Shown here: in pieces, positions 41,115-51,525 of the stretch
Layout of the letters: each line of letters opens with the position of its first letter
Numbering within the stretch: the first letter of the stretch is position 1
Origin: Actinomadura fibrosa
GTDB taxonomy: Bacteria; Actinomycetota; Actinomycetes; Streptosporangiales; Streptosporangiaceae
NCBI RefSeq assembly: GCF_900659615.1
Contig: NZ_CAACUY010000038.1
Span: 1 to 60,302 of the forward strand
Length of the DNA stretch: 60,302 bases
Reading direction: 5' to 3'
The notes under the pieces: generated by a model
Database searches by the model: none
Seen by the model: the letters and a program-made list of their open reading frames with translations, nothing else
What the model was told of the DNA's origin: nothing
Translations under genes and position numbers: made by a program

Positions 41115-42416
41115 TTGCAGGACTTCATCGTCCTGTACCCGGTGTACGCGGCGCTGTTCGCCGACGCGGGGCTGTCCGCGGCGGCGATCTCGTCGCTGTT
41201 CGTGATCTGGTCGGTGGCGGGGTTCGCGCTGGAGCTGCCGTCGGGGGTGTGGGCGGACGCGTTCTCGCGGCGGCGGCTGCTGGTCGCCGCTCCCCTGCTG
41301 TCGGGCGCGGGTTTCGGGGCGTGGGCGGCGGTTCCGTCGTATCCGGTGTTCGCGGTGGGGTTCGTGCTGTGGGGTGCCGGGTCGGCGCTGCGGTCGGGGA
41401 CGTTGCAGGCGCTGGTGTACGAGGAGCTGGCGCGGGCGGGCGCGGCGGCGTCCTATGCGCGGCTGGTGGGGCGTTCGGAGGCGGCGGGGCTGGCCGGGGT
41501 GGTCGCGGCGTCCGCGCTGGCGGCGCCGGTGCTGGCCGTCGGCGGGTACGCGGCGGCCGGGGTGCTGAGTGTCGCCGCGTGCGGGGCGTGCGCGGTGGCC
41601 GGGTGGCGCCTGCCCGAGTCGCCCCGCGTGACGTCCGGTGAGCCCGTGCGCGGGACGGGCGGCGTGGCGAGCACGGACGACGCTTCGGCGGGGGTGGGGG
41701 CGTCGCTGGCGGCGGTGGTGCGTGAGGGGTGGCGGCAGGTCCGGACCGGCCCGCGCCTGCGGCGGTCGCTGCTGGTGATGGTGGTGCTGACGGGCGTGGG
41801 CGCGCTGGACGAGTATGTTCCGCTGCTGGTCCGGGACGCCGGTGTAGCGGGGTCCTGGGGGCCGCTGCTGGTGCTGATGGTGGTCACGGGTGACGCGGTG
41901 GGCGGCTGGCTGTCGGGGCGCGGGGCGCGGTGGCCGGCGCCGGTGCTGGCGGTGGGCGCGGTGTGCCTGGCGGCGGGGTCGCTGGACGGCCGTCCGGGCG
42001 GGCTGGTGCTGGTGGCGGTCGCGTTCGGGGCGCTGCGCTGGTCGACGGCGGCGGCGGACGCCCGGTTGCAGGAGGGCATCTCGGACGGGGCGCGGGCGAC
42101 GGTGACGTCGCTCGCGGGTCTCGGGTCGGAGGTCGTGGCGGTGCTGGTGTTCGCGGGATGGGGGCTGGGGTCGGCGTGGGCGGGCCCGGGCGTGCTGATG
42201 GCGGCGGCGTCCGTCCCGATCGCCGTCGTCGCCGTGGTCCTCGGAGCCACGCGGACGGGGCGGCGACCGGACGACCGGCGGCGCTGGCGAGCAGCCGGCG
42301 CTCACCCCGCCGCCGCTGACCGCTCCCCTGCCGATGAACGGCGGCGAGGTGGTGTGACCAGCATCGGGGCCCTCGGTGAGGCGCTGCGGCGGCGTCCGCG
42401 CAGTGAACGGCGGTAA
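41115..42416 (+). CDS. MFS transporter with unclear start (in-frame TGA upstream)
   Basis: At least 433 residues encode a 12-helix MFS exporter ('FALELPSGVWADAFSRRRLL' is motif A). Family-like sequence 'ARRLYAYAFLQDFIVLYPVY' begins upstream of the TTG at 41115, but the frame has no ATG, GTG or TTG between that TTG and a TGA at 41043. An in-frame ATG at 41028 lies beyond the TGA (M-T-W-R-C-stop-C-S-P). So this is a CTG start, a nonsense mutation, a sequencing error or recoding. The last ~45 residues are Arg-rich and not membrane-like. Confidence 0.75.
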   Translation: MQDFIVLYPVYAALFADAGLSAAAISSLFVIWSVAGFALELPSGVWADAFSRRRLLVAAPLLSGAGFGAWAAVPSYPVFAVGFVLWGAGSALRSGTLQALVYEELARAGAAASYARLVGRSEAAGLAGVVAASALAAPVLAVGGYAAAGVLSVAACGACAVAGWRLPESPRVTSGEPVRGTGGVASTDDASAGVGASLAAVVREGWRQVRTGPRLRRSLLVMVVLTGVGALDEYVPLLVRDAGVAGSWGPLLVLMVVTGDAVGGWLSGRGARWPAPVLAVGAVCLAAGSLDGRPGGLVLVAVAFGALRWSTAAADARLQEGISDGARATVTSLAGLGSEVVAVLVFAGWGLGSAWAGPGVLMAAASVPIAVVAVVLGATRTGRRPDDRRRWRAAGAHPAAADRSPADERRRGGVTSIGALGEALRRRPRSERR

Positions 42417-42492
42417 GGGGCCGGGCGGGGAGCCGCGGCCCCGGCCGCCACCGCAGCGGCTCCGCACGGGCGCGGTGTGTCCCGGGGCGGGG

Positions 42493-44013
42493 TCAGGTCA
42501 GGGTTCGCAGTGCCTTCCCGATGATCGCGATGCCTTCGGTGATCGTGGACGGGGCCGTGGCGGCGTAGCCGAGGACGAGGCCGGGCCGGTGGGGGCGCTG
42601 AGCGTGCCAGGACAGCGGCTGGGTCTTCACCCCGTCCGCCAGGGCCCGCGCGGCGAGGCCGGTGTCGGAGAAGGTGGTGTCGGGGAAGGCGGTGTCGAAG
42701 GTGACGGTGAGGTGGAGTCCGGCGGCGGCGCCGTGCACGACCGCGCCCGGCAGGTGGGCGCGGATCGCGTCGATCATCGTGTCGCGGCGGTGCCGGTGGC
42801 GGCGGCGCAGGAACCGCAGCTGCCGTTCCAGCTCGCCGGAGTCCATGAGCCGGGCCAGCACCAGTTGCGGCAGGGCCGCGTTGCCGAGGTCGGCGAACCG
42901 CTTGGCGTCCACCAGCGCGTCCCGGTGCGCGGGCGGCGCGAGCATCCATCCGATCCGCAGGGCCGGTGCCAGCAGCTTGGACGTGCTGCCGGCGTAGAAG
43001 ACCCGGTCGGGCAGGATCGAGCGGAGCGCGGCCACGGGCGGCCGGTCGTAGCGGTGCTCGGCGTCGTAGTCGTCCTCGACGACGAGGCCTCCGCCGGCGG
43101 CCCAGCGCGCCAGGTCGCGGCGCCGCCCGCCCGACAGCACGGCCCCGGTGGGGAACTGGTGCGCCGGGGTCAGCAGCACCGCGCCCGCCCCGGACGCGCG
43201 GAGCGCGTCGACGCGGATCCCGTCGGCGTCGACCGGCACGGGCGGGGTCCGCATCCCCCAGTGGGCGAGGTGCTGGCGGGCGCCGAGCGACCCGGGGTCC
43301 TCGACCGCGACCGCGGCGATCCCGTCCGCGCCGAGGACCCGGGCCGCCAGCGCGAGCGCCTGCGCGGTCCCGGCGACCACGACGACCTCGGCGGGGTCGG
43401 CGCGGATCCCGCGGTTGCGGGCCAGCCAGTTCGCCACGGCGGTGCGCAGCTCCGGCGTCCCCCGCGGGTCCCCGTACCCGAACGAGGGCGCCGCCAGGGA
43501 CCCGGCCACGGACCGTTCGGCGCGCATCCACGCGGCCCGGGGGAACGCCGCCAGGTCGGGGACGCCCGGGGACAGGTCGATCCGCGCGGGCGCGGCCCGC
43601 AGCACGTCGAACACGTTACTGCCCGGCCCGCTCCCGAACGGCCCCTCCCCCGCCTCGCCCACGGCCGCGCCCGCATCGGCGGTCCCGTCGTTGCCGGGCG
43701 GGGGTGTCGGGGAGGGGGCGGCGACGACGATCGTGCCGGCGCGGCCGCGGCCGGTGAGGTGGCCGGCGTCGGTGAGCCGCTGGTAGGCCTCGGTGACCAC
43801 ACCGCGCGACACCCCCAGCTCGGCCGCGAGGACGCGGGTGGCGGGCAGGCGGGCGCCGACGGGGACGCGCCCGTCGGCGATCGCCTGCCGCAGGCGGGCG
43901 GTGAGCCAGTCCGCCAGGCCGCCGGGCGGGGCGTCGGCGGCGTCCAGCTGGAGGAAGTCCGAGCCCGCCGCCGTTATGGACCGATCGGAGCCGCCGCCAT
44001 TGGACCTGTGCAC
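42493..44013 (-). CDS. MocR/PdxR-type GntR regulator with aminotransferase domain
   Basis: The 506-residue protein has an N-terminal GntR winged helix ('LRQAIADGRVPVGARLPATR', 'LGVSRGVVTEAYQRLTDAGH'), a Pro/Gly linker and a fold-type I aminotransferase domain with 'EDDYDAEHRYDRPP' and the PLP lysine in 'YAGSTSKLLAPALRIGW'. MocR proteins sense PLP or amino compounds. The GTG lies 6 nt after GACAAT on the reverse strand. It is divergent from a methyltransferase gene with its own close-set promoter, the likely target. Confidence 0.92.
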   Translation of the reverse strand: MHRSNGGGSDRSITAAGSDFLQLDAADAPPGGLADWLTARLRQAIADGRVPVGARLPATRVLAAELGVSRGVVTEAYQRLTDAGHLTGRGRAGTIVVAAPSPTPPPGNDGTADAGAAVGEAGEGPFGSGPGSNVFDVLRAAPARIDLSPGVPDLAAFPRAAWMRAERSVAGSLAAPSFGYGDPRGTPELRTAVANWLARNRGIRADPAEVVVVAGTAQALALAARVLGADGIAAVAVEDPGSLGARQHLAHWGMRTPPVPVDADGIRVDALRASGAGAVLLTPAHQFPTGAVLSGGRRRDLARWAAGGGLVVEDDYDAEHRYDRPPVAALRSILPDRVFYAGSTSKLLAPALRIGWMLAPPAHRDALVDAKRFADLGNAALPQLVLARLMDSGELERQLRFLRRRHRHRRDTMIDAIRAHLPGAVVHGAAAGLHLTVTFDTAFPDTTFSDTGLAARALADGVKTQPLSWHAQRPHRPGLVLGYAATAPSTITEGIAIIGKALRTLT

Positions 44014-44019
44014 CGGGCC

Positions 44020-44035
44020 ATTGTCGCGCGACGGT
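44020..44035. promoter_or_regulatory. back-to-back -10 elements, MocR / methyltransferase
   Basis: ATTGTC (44020-44025) reads GACAAT on the MocR strand, 6 nt before its GTG. GACGGT (44030-44035) is 7 nt before the methyltransferase ATG. Only 4 bp separate them, so the two leaderless transcription units are mutually exclusive or jointly regulated. Confidence 0.5.
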
Positions 44036-44042
44036 AATCCCC

Positions 44043-44702
44043 ATGACGACAGCGAACCCCCACGGCGGCTGCGTGCACGGGTACGTGCACGGGTACTCGG
44101 CGGACGAGGCGCGGCGGCTCGGCGACCAGGCCGACACCCTCGCCGGGCTGCTGCACGGCGGCACCGCCTACCCGCCCGGGTCCCGCGTGCTGGAGGTCGG
44201 CTGCGGGGTCTGCTTCGTGCTGGAGCATCTCGCCGATCCGGTGGCGGCGCTGGCCGCGCTGCGGCGCGTCCTGCGGCCCGGCGGCACCCTCACGGTGATC
44301 GAGGGCGACCACGGGTCGGCGTTCTTCCACCCCGACAGCGCCGACGCCCGCGCCGCGATCGGGCACCTGGTCCGGTTGCAGGCCGCGGCGGGCGGCGACG
44401 CGCTCATCGGCCGGCGCCTGCACCCGCTGCTGTCGGCCGCCGGGTACGCCGCGGTCCGCGTCCGCCCCCGCACCGTCTACGCCGACCGGACCCGTCCCGC
44501 GCTCGCCGAGGGCTTCACGCTGGACACCTTCACCGCCATGGTCGCGGCGGTCGGCGACGACGCGGTCGCCGCCGGGCTCACCAGGCGGGACGCCTTCGAC
44601 CGCGGTGTCGCCGACCTGCGCCGGACGGCCCGCGCGGACGGGACCTTCCACTACACCTTCTTCAAGGCCGTCGCCGTCAACGACCCCGCAGGCCCGTCCT
44701 GA
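44043..44702 (+). CDS. class I methyltransferase with an internal in-frame deletion
   Basis: The 219-residue product has a normal N-terminus ('HGYSADEARRLGDQADTLAG') and SAM motif I 'VLEVGCGV' at ~49-56. It then jumps at residue 56/57 straight to 'CFVLEHLADPVAAL', which in homologues follows motifs II and III some 60-70 residues later. The C-terminal half is complete ('GGTLTVIEGDHGSAFFHPDS', 'FHYTFFKAVAV'). The reading frame is kept but the SAM pocket must be incomplete, so it is probably inactive as a methyltransferase. Confidence 0.78.
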   Translation: MTTANPHGGCVHGYVHGYSADEARRLGDQADTLAGLLHGGTAYPPGSRVLEVGCGVCFVLEHLADPVAALAALRRVLRPGGTLTVIEGDHGSAFFHPDSADARAAIGHLVRLQAAAGGDALIGRRLHPLLSAAGYAAVRVRPRTVYADRTRPALAEGFTLDTFTAMVAAVGDDAVAAGLTRRDAFDRGVADLRRTARADGTFHYTFFKAVAVNDPAGPS

Positions 44703-44730
44703 CCGGTCGCCGAGGCCGGACCGCGCGGGG

Positions 44731-46455
44731 TCAGGCGCGGGACAGCTCGGTGCGCAGCAGGTCCAGCCCCATCGGGCCCAGGTCCAGCGCGCGGCGGTGG
44801 AACGCCTTCAGGTCGAACGCCGCGCCGTCCCGGCGGCGCGCCGCCTCACGCGCCTCCAGCCACACCCGCTCTCCGAGCTTGTAGGCGATCGCCTGCGCGG
44901 GCCGCCCGAGATACCGGTCGATCTCGAACGCCAGCGCCTCCTCCGGCTCGGGGCCGGTGTGCGCGCGCAGGAACTCAAGGCCCAGCTCCGGCGTCCACCG
45001 CTCCCCCTCGTGGAAGCCCGTCCCCGCCGGGATCCGCAACTGGAGGTGCAGGCCGATGTCCAGGACGACCCGCGCCGCGCGGAACTGCTGCCCGCCCGCC
45101 AGCATCCCCAGCTTGTGCGCGGGATCGCGGTAGTGGCCGAGCTCGTCCATCAGCCGCTCGGCGTACAGGCCCCACCCCTCGCAGTGGCCCGGGTACAGCT
45201 CGCCCGCCACCCGCTGGAACCGGTTCAGCCCGGCGTTCAGGACGGTCGCGCCGAGCTGCAGGTGGTGCCCCGGCACGCCCTCGTGGAACATCGTCCCCGG
45301 GACCGACCACGTCACGATGTCGGCGGCCGGGTCGCGGACCGTCCACCACACCGTGCCCGGACGCGACAGGTCCTCGGCCGGCGCCAGGTAGTAGATCCCG
45401 GACTCCACCGGCGGGATCCGGCAGTCGATGCGCCGCAGCGGGGCCGGGATGTCGAAGTGGACGCCGTCCAGGTCGTCGATCGCGCGGTCGGCGAGCTCCT
45501 GAAGGTACTCCCGGAACGCCCGCGCGCCGGTGACCCGGTAGGCGGGGTCGGCGTCCAGCGCGGCACGGACCGCCGCGACCGGCTCCCCCGGCAGGATCCG
45601 CTCGGCGGCCTCGTCCATCTCGGCCTCGATCCGCGCCAGCTCCTCAAAGCCCCACGCGTAGGTCTCCTCCAGGTCCAGCGTCGTCCCGAGGAAGTCCCGG
45701 ACGCCCAGCCGGTACCGGTCGGGGCCCAGCGCGTCCCGCTCCGGCGCGTGCGGCGCCAGATCTCCGACCAGGAACGCGGCGAACTCCTCCAGCGCCTGCG
45801 CGGCCTCCGCCGCCGCCGACTCCAGCTCCCCCCGCAGCGCCGCATCGGCCCCCGCGTCCCCTCCGCCTCCGACAGAGCCGGCCGAGTCAACCGAGCCGGC
45901 CGGTCCGGTGTGGACGGCGTCGTACTTGGCGGGCAGGCTCATCAGATACGCGGGGATGTCCCGGCATTCGCGGGCGTTGCGGAGCACCTGCCGCCGCGCC
46001 GCCACCCGGCCACCGCCGCGCGCCGCCTCCAGGTCGGTCCGCAACCCCTCCAGAGCCCCCGGCAGCGCCCGCAGCCGCGACCGGACCGCGTCCCAGTCGG
46101 TGCCCGCCCCCTGGTCCAGCAGCTCCACCGCCGTGCGCAGCCGCTGCACCGGCCCGTCGGTGCTGTCCAGGAACCCTTCGTGGACGCGCGCCTCGTGCAG
46201 CGCCACATCCGTCTCCAGACGCTCGCGCAGCACCGCCGCCGCGACCCGGTCGGCATCGGACACGACCGCGACGTCACCGGACTCCAGCCGCGCCAGCGTC
46301 GCGCGCGCCAGGCCGGCGCGGGCGGCCCGGCCCTCCGGACCGTAGTCGGTGAGCCGCGCGTCCTGCCCCGCGATGCCCATCATCGCCGCCAGGCACGGAT
46401 CCAGCGCGGCGAACTCGTCCACGTACCGGTCGGCGAGGTCATCCAGTGAGATCAT
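44731..46455 (-). CDS. DUF885-family metallopeptidase-like protein
   Basis: The 574-residue protein has the DUF885 signature 'MFHEGVPGHHLQLGATVL' with the HEGxPGHH zinc motif and 'YPGHCEGWGLYAERLMDELG', whose Glu would complete the site. No signal peptide is visible, so it is probably cytosolic. The ATG at 46455 lies 6 nt after TAGCCT; GTG 46458 is one codon upstream. A Gly/Ser-rich insert near 185-200 is not conserved. Confidence 0.9.
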   Translation of the reverse strand: MISLDDLADRYVDEFAALDPCLAAMMGIAGQDARLTDYGPEGRAARAGLARATLARLESGDVAVVSDADRVAAAVLRERLETDVALHEARVHEGFLDSTDGPVQRLRTAVELLDQGAGTDWDAVRSRLRALPGALEGLRTDLEAARGGGRVAARRQVLRNARECRDIPAYLMSLPAKYDAVHTGPAGSVDSAGSVGGGGDAGADAALRGELESAAAEAAQALEEFAAFLVGDLAPHAPERDALGPDRYRLGVRDFLGTTLDLEETYAWGFEELARIEAEMDEAAERILPGEPVAAVRAALDADPAYRVTGARAFREYLQELADRAIDDLDGVHFDIPAPLRRIDCRIPPVESGIYYLAPAEDLSRPGTVWWTVRDPAADIVTWSVPGTMFHEGVPGHHLQLGATVLNAGLNRFQRVAGELYPGHCEGWGLYAERLMDELGHYRDPAHKLGMLAGGQQFRAARVVLDIGLHLQLRIPAGTGFHEGERWTPELGLEFLRAHTGPEPEEALAFEIDRYLGRPAQAIAYKLGERVWLEAREAARRRDGAAFDLKAFHRRALDLGPMGLDLLRTELSRA

Positions 46456-46524
46456 CACCCCAGGCTACGGCCCCCGCCCCGAAAGCCGATCTTGAACCGG
46501 GCCACCTGCCCCCAGGCGGACGGC

Positions 46525-46557
46525 ACGAGCAGGCCGAGCAGGCCGAGCAGGCCGAGC
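46525..46557. repeat. 9-nt tandem repeat
   Basis: AGCAGGCCG is repeated in tandem about three and a half times in the short gap between the LysE stop and the DUF885 start. It is non-coding on either strand. Confidence 0.75.
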
Positions 46558-46574
46558 GGACTGGGCGGGCCGGG

Positions 46575-47291
46575 TCAGCGGGTCTCCGCCGCCAGCCTCA
46601 CCCCGAGGCCCACCAGCACCACACCCGACACCTGGTCCAGCCGCCGCCGCACCGACGGGCGCTCCAGCGTCCGCCGAGCCGTGCCGACCAGCCACACCAC
46701 CACCGTGTACCAGACCACGTCGATCAGCGCCCACAGCACCGAGAACAGCACCAGCGCCGCCGGCACCGACCACCCGTCCGGGACGAACTGCGGCAGGAAC
46801 GACACCGCGAACACCCCCGCCTTCGGGTTCGCGAAGTTCGTCACCAGCCCGAGACGAAAGCACCGCCACGACGACACCCCGCCGCCCGCGCCCTCCCCAT
46901 CTGCCGCACCCGCTGATTCACCCGAAGCCTCGGCCGGCGCGCCGGGCACCAGGTCCGGCCCAAGGTCCGGCGCCGCGTCCGCTGCCGCGCCGTGCGCGGA
47001 CGAGCCGCGCCGCGCCGACCACAACGCGCGCACACCGAACCACACCAGCACCGCCGCGCCCACGATCCGCAGCCCGTCATACGCCAGCCGCGACGCCACC
47101 AGCAGCGCCGACAGCCCCGCGGCCGCCGCCAGCCCCCACGCCAGCACCCCCGCCTCGTTGCCCACGACCGTCGCCAGCCCCGCGCGGCGCCCCGCCCGCA
47201 TCGACTGACGCATGATCACGACCGTGCTCGGACCCGGCGCCATCGAGATCAGCACCGCCGCGCCCGTGAAGGCGAGAAGACTCTCCAGCAT
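46575..47291 (-). CDS. LysE-family translocator
   Basis: The 238-residue protein has about six membrane helices and LysE/RhtB hallmarks 'ISMAPGPSTVVIMRQSMRAG' and 'GLVTNFANPKAGVFAVSFLP'. It probably exports an amino acid or related metabolite. A ~45-residue Gly/Ala/Asp-rich insert (95-140) lengthens the central loop. The ATG lies 6 nt after CAGGAT on the reverse strand (leaderless). Confidence 0.88.
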   Translation of the reverse strand: MLESLLAFTGAAVLISMAPGPSTVVIMRQSMRAGRRAGLATVVGNEAGVLAWGLAAAAGLSALLVASRLAYDGLRIVGAAVLVWFGVRALWSARRGSSAHGAAADAAPDLGPDLVPGAPAEASGESAGAADGEGAGGGVSSWRCFRLGLVTNFANPKAGVFAVSFLPQFVPDGWSVPAALVLFSVLWALIDVVWYTVVVWLVGTARRTLERPSVRRRLDQVSGVVLVGLGVRLAAETR

Positions 47292-47370
47292 CCGCCCATC
47301 CTGGCCACCCCGTTCCCGCCCCCGCAACGCCTTTACCGCGGGGCCAGGCAGGACGGCCGGCGGGCAGGGC

Positions 47371-48171
47371 TCAGAAGAGGGGAGCGCCGTCCGACGGCGC
47401 CGGAGTCGTCACCGGGCTCGACGGGGTCGGCAACGGCGACGGCGACACCGGAGTCCGCGTCGGCGCCGGAGTCGACGGGGTCGGCTCCGGCGGCGGAGGC
47501 GGCGGCTCCTTCACCCGCGGCTGGCACGCGAACAGCACACCCATCAGCAACGCCAGCACCACCAGCGCCGCCGCCAGCGTCAGCAGCGTCGTCACCAGGC
47601 TCCGCTCCGGCGGGCGCTCCACCACGCCCGGAGCCGCCGGACCCGGCACCGGCGACGCCACCGGACGCGCCAGCGCCGGCTCACCCGACCCCAGCCAGTA
47701 CGGCTGGAACTGCGGACCGCGGCGCCGCCCCCACCGGCCCCGCCCCGTCCCCTCCAGCAGCACCGACGCAAGGAAGCGCTCCGCACCCGCCCGATCCGGC
47801 TCGTACACCGTCGCCACCCACGGCGCCGGCCCGTCCGGATGCGCCGCCAGCACCGGCGCCGCCCCGTCCGATCCGCCCCGGCCCGCACCTCCGGGTCCGA
47901 AACCTCCAGGTCCGGCCGCACCGGGCCCGGCGCCCGGACGGCCCGACGCGACCCGTCCCGCACCCGGCACCGCCGCGTTGATCGCCGCGCGGAACCGATC
48001 CCGCGCCGCCGCGTCCCCCGCCGCACCGCGGTTCAGCACCGCCACACTCGCACGCCGCCCCGCACCGTCCACCCCGAGGAAAACGATCCCCGCCGGCGTC
48101 TCCGACAGACGAGCCGACAAACGGAACGGCCCCAGCTGCAGCGGATCCCCCGGGGGCAACGGCCTCGACAT
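47371..48171 (-). CDS. membrane protein with kinase N-lobe-like head
   Basis: The 266-residue protein begins 'DPLQLGPFRLSARLSETPAG', which mimics the Gly-rich loop start of actinobacterial Ser/Thr kinases, followed by 'RRASVAVLNRG' at the VAVK position with Asn replacing Lys. There is no C-lobe. A Gly-rich linker, one membrane helix (~205-225, 'LLTLAAALVVLALLMGVLFA') and a 50-residue Pro/Thr/Ser tail outside follow. It is probably a degenerate, non-catalytic receptor-like protein. The ATG is 7 nt after TAGTGT. It is divergent from the MoxR operon. Confidence 0.6.
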   Translation of the reverse strand: MSRPLPPGDPLQLGPFRLSARLSETPAGIVFLGVDGAGRRASVAVLNRGAAGDAAARDRFRAAINAAVPGAGRVASGRPGAGPGAAGPGGFGPGGAGRGGSDGAAPVLAAHPDGPAPWVATVYEPDRAGAERFLASVLLEGTGRGRWGRRRGPQFQPYWLGSGEPALARPVASPVPGPAAPGVVERPPERSLVTTLLTLAAALVVLALLMGVLFACQPRVKEPPPPPPEPTPSTPAPTRTPVSPSPLPTPSSPVTTPAPSDGAPLF

Positions 48172-48415
48172 GGCCGCCACACTAACAACCGCACCCCGCC
48201 ACCACGCCCCGCGCCTCACCCGCTACCCCGCCCGGCGACCCCCCGGCGCCGTACTCCCCCGCCAGCGCCCACCCCACCGGCCGCACCACCCGAAACACCC
48301 CGCCCACCACGCAGGGATCCCGCACGAACGGGTACAAGTGATCGCGTAGGGTCAGAAGGCGCCGGCCCGCACCCGCACCACGACGTCCACCCGCAGGACA
48401 GTGAGGGACTCCCAC

Positions 48416-49428
<1,013 letters not shown>

Positions 49429-49432
<4 letters not shown>

Positions 49433-50520
49433 GCCCCCGCTCCGGCCCCCGCCCCAGCGGCAAACTCGCCGAACTCGCCCCCGAGCGGACCCTGCGCCGC
49501 CTCGAACTCCAGGTCACCCGCCGCCTCGACGGCCTCCTCAACGGCGAGCACCTCGGCCTGCTCCCCGGCCCCGGCACCGAACTCGCCGAAGCCCGCCTCT
49601 ACCAGCCCGGCGAGGACGACGTCCGCCACATGGACTGGGCCGTCACCGCCCGCACCACCACCCCCCACGTCCGCGACCTCATCGCCGACCACGAACTCGA
49701 AGCCTGGGCCCTCATCGACCTCACCCCCAGCATGGACTTCGGCACCGGCACCCTCGTCAAACGCGACCTCGCCGTCGCCGCCCTCGCCGCCGTCGGCTTC
49801 CTCACCGTCCGCCTCGGCGACCGCGCCGGCGCCTACCTCCTGCACCGCGACGGCCTGCGCCGCTGGCCCGCCCGCACCGGCAAGGCCGCCCTCTACGCCC
49901 TCCTCCAAGCCGTCCTGGACGCACGCCCCGACAGCGACCCCGACGGCGACCCCAAGCGCGCCAACCGAGGCGGCACCGCCATGACCGGAGCCGCCGCCGG
50001 GCTCTCCCGCGCCACCCCCCGCCACGCCCCCCACGGCGACCTCGCCGCCGCCATCACCTCCCTCGACCGCGGCCAGACCCGCCGCGGCCTCCGCGTGATC
50101 ATCTCCGACTTCCTCGCCCCCCTCGACGACGCCCCCGGCGACCCCCGCCACGACCCGCGCTCCGGCGACCAGCCGCCCTGGGAACGCCCCCTGCGCCGCC
50201 TCGCCGCCCGCCACCAGGTCCTCGCCATCGAGATCATCGATCCCCGCGAACTCGACCTCCCCGACATCGGCCTCATCGAGATGACCGACCCCGAGACCGG
50301 CACCGTCCACGAGATCGTCCTGAACCGCCGCGTCCGCGAACGCTACGCCGCCGCCGCGGCCGCCCAACGCGACCGCACCAGCGCCGCCCTGCGCCGCAGC
50401 GGCGCCCACCACCTCGTCCTGCGCACCGACCGCGACTGGATCACCGACATCGCCCGCTTCGCCCTCCGCCAGCGCCGCGCCGCCGGACGGCCCGTCAGCA
50501 CCGGGAGCGCGCGCCCATGA
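49429..50520 (+). CDS. DUF58 domain protein
   Basis: The 363-residue protein has the DUF58 core 'ARLYQPGEDDVRHMDWAVTA' and a degenerate VWA-like fold ('EAWALIDLTPSMDFGTGTL'). Its ATG overlaps the MoxR stop. In characterised systems DUF58 proteins are partners of MoxR ATPases. A basic, low-complexity loop lies near 170-205. Confidence 0.93.
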
Positions 50521-51464
50521 CCTTCCTGTCACCCGACCGGCTCTGGCTCCTGGTCCTCGCGCCGCTCCTCGCCGCCGCCTACGTCCTGCTCCAGATGCGC
50601 CGCCGCCAGTACGCCGTCCGCTTCACCAACCTCGCCCTGCTCTCCCAGATCGCCCCCCGGCGCCCCGGCTGGCGCCGCCACGTCGCCGCCGCCCTCTTCC
50701 TCATCATGATCGTCCTCATGATGATCGGATTCGCGCGCCCCGCGTCCTCGGTCAAGGTCCCCCGCGACCGCGCCACCATCATGGTCGCCGTCGACGTCTC
50801 CCTGTCCATGATGGCCAGGGACGTCACCCCCACCCGCTTCGACGCCGCCAAGAGCGCCGCCAAGAAGTTCATCCGCGAGCTCCCCGCCCGCTTCAACGTC
50901 GGCGTCGTCTCCTTCGCCGGCAACGCCAACCTCGTCGCCGCCCCCTCCGCCGACCGCGACGCCGCCATCGCCTCCCTCGACCAGCTCGTCCTCGCCAAGC
51001 GCACCGCCATCGGCGAAGCCGTCTTCACCTCCCTGCAAGGCGTCCGCTCCTTCGACGCCCAGGCCAGCCAGGACCCGCCGCCCGCCCACATCGTCCTGCT
51101 CTCCGACGGCGACAACACCACCGGACGCTCCGTCCAGGAGGCCATCGACGCCTCCCGCAGCGCCCACATCCCCGTCTCCACCATCGCCTTCGGCACCCCC
51201 TACGGCACCGTCGACATCGAAGGCGAGACCACCAGCGTCTCGGTCAACAAGGAGACCCTCAAGAACCTCGCCGACAGCACCGAGGGCAAGGCCTACGAGG
51301 CCGCCGACGCCGACCAGCTCGGCGAGGTGTACGCCAACATCGGCAGCTCCCTCGGCTTCAAGATCGAGCACCGCGACATCGCCGCCCGGTACACCGGCAT
51401 CGCGCTGCTGTTCGCCCTCGCCGCCGGCGGCGTGTCCCTCGCCTGGTTCTCCCGCCTCCCCTGA
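50517..51464 (+). CDS. VWA-domain membrane protein (BatA-like)
   Basis: The 315-residue protein has two N-terminal membrane helices (~8-26 and ~55-75), then a VWA domain with the MIDAS motif 'AVDVSLSMMARDVTPTRFDA' and 'LLSDGDNTTG', and a C-terminal membrane helix ('YTGIALLFALAAGGVSLAWF'). It completes the MoxR-DUF58-VWA module, which in other bacteria supports envelope stress tolerance or metal insertion. It overlaps DUF58 by 4 nt. Confidence 0.93.
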   Translation: MTFLSPDRLWLLVLAPLLAAAYVLLQMRRRQYAVRFTNLALLSQIAPRRPGWRRHVAAALFLIMIVLMMIGFARPASSVKVPRDRATIMVAVDVSLSMMARDVTPTRFDAAKSAAKKFIRELPARFNVGVVSFAGNANLVAAPSADRDAAIASLDQLVLAKRTAIGEAVFTSLQGVRSFDAQASQDPPPAHIVLLSDGDNTTGRSVQEAIDASRSAHIPVSTIAFGTPYGTVDIEGETTSVSVNKETLKNLADSTEGKAYEAADADQLGEVYANIGSSLGFKIEHRDIAARYTGIALLFALAAGGVSLAWFSRLP

Positions 51465-51525
51465 CCCGCGGCACCGGCGCCGCCACGGCACCGGCAGGGG
51501 GCCGGCGCTGATACGGTCGGCCGAC

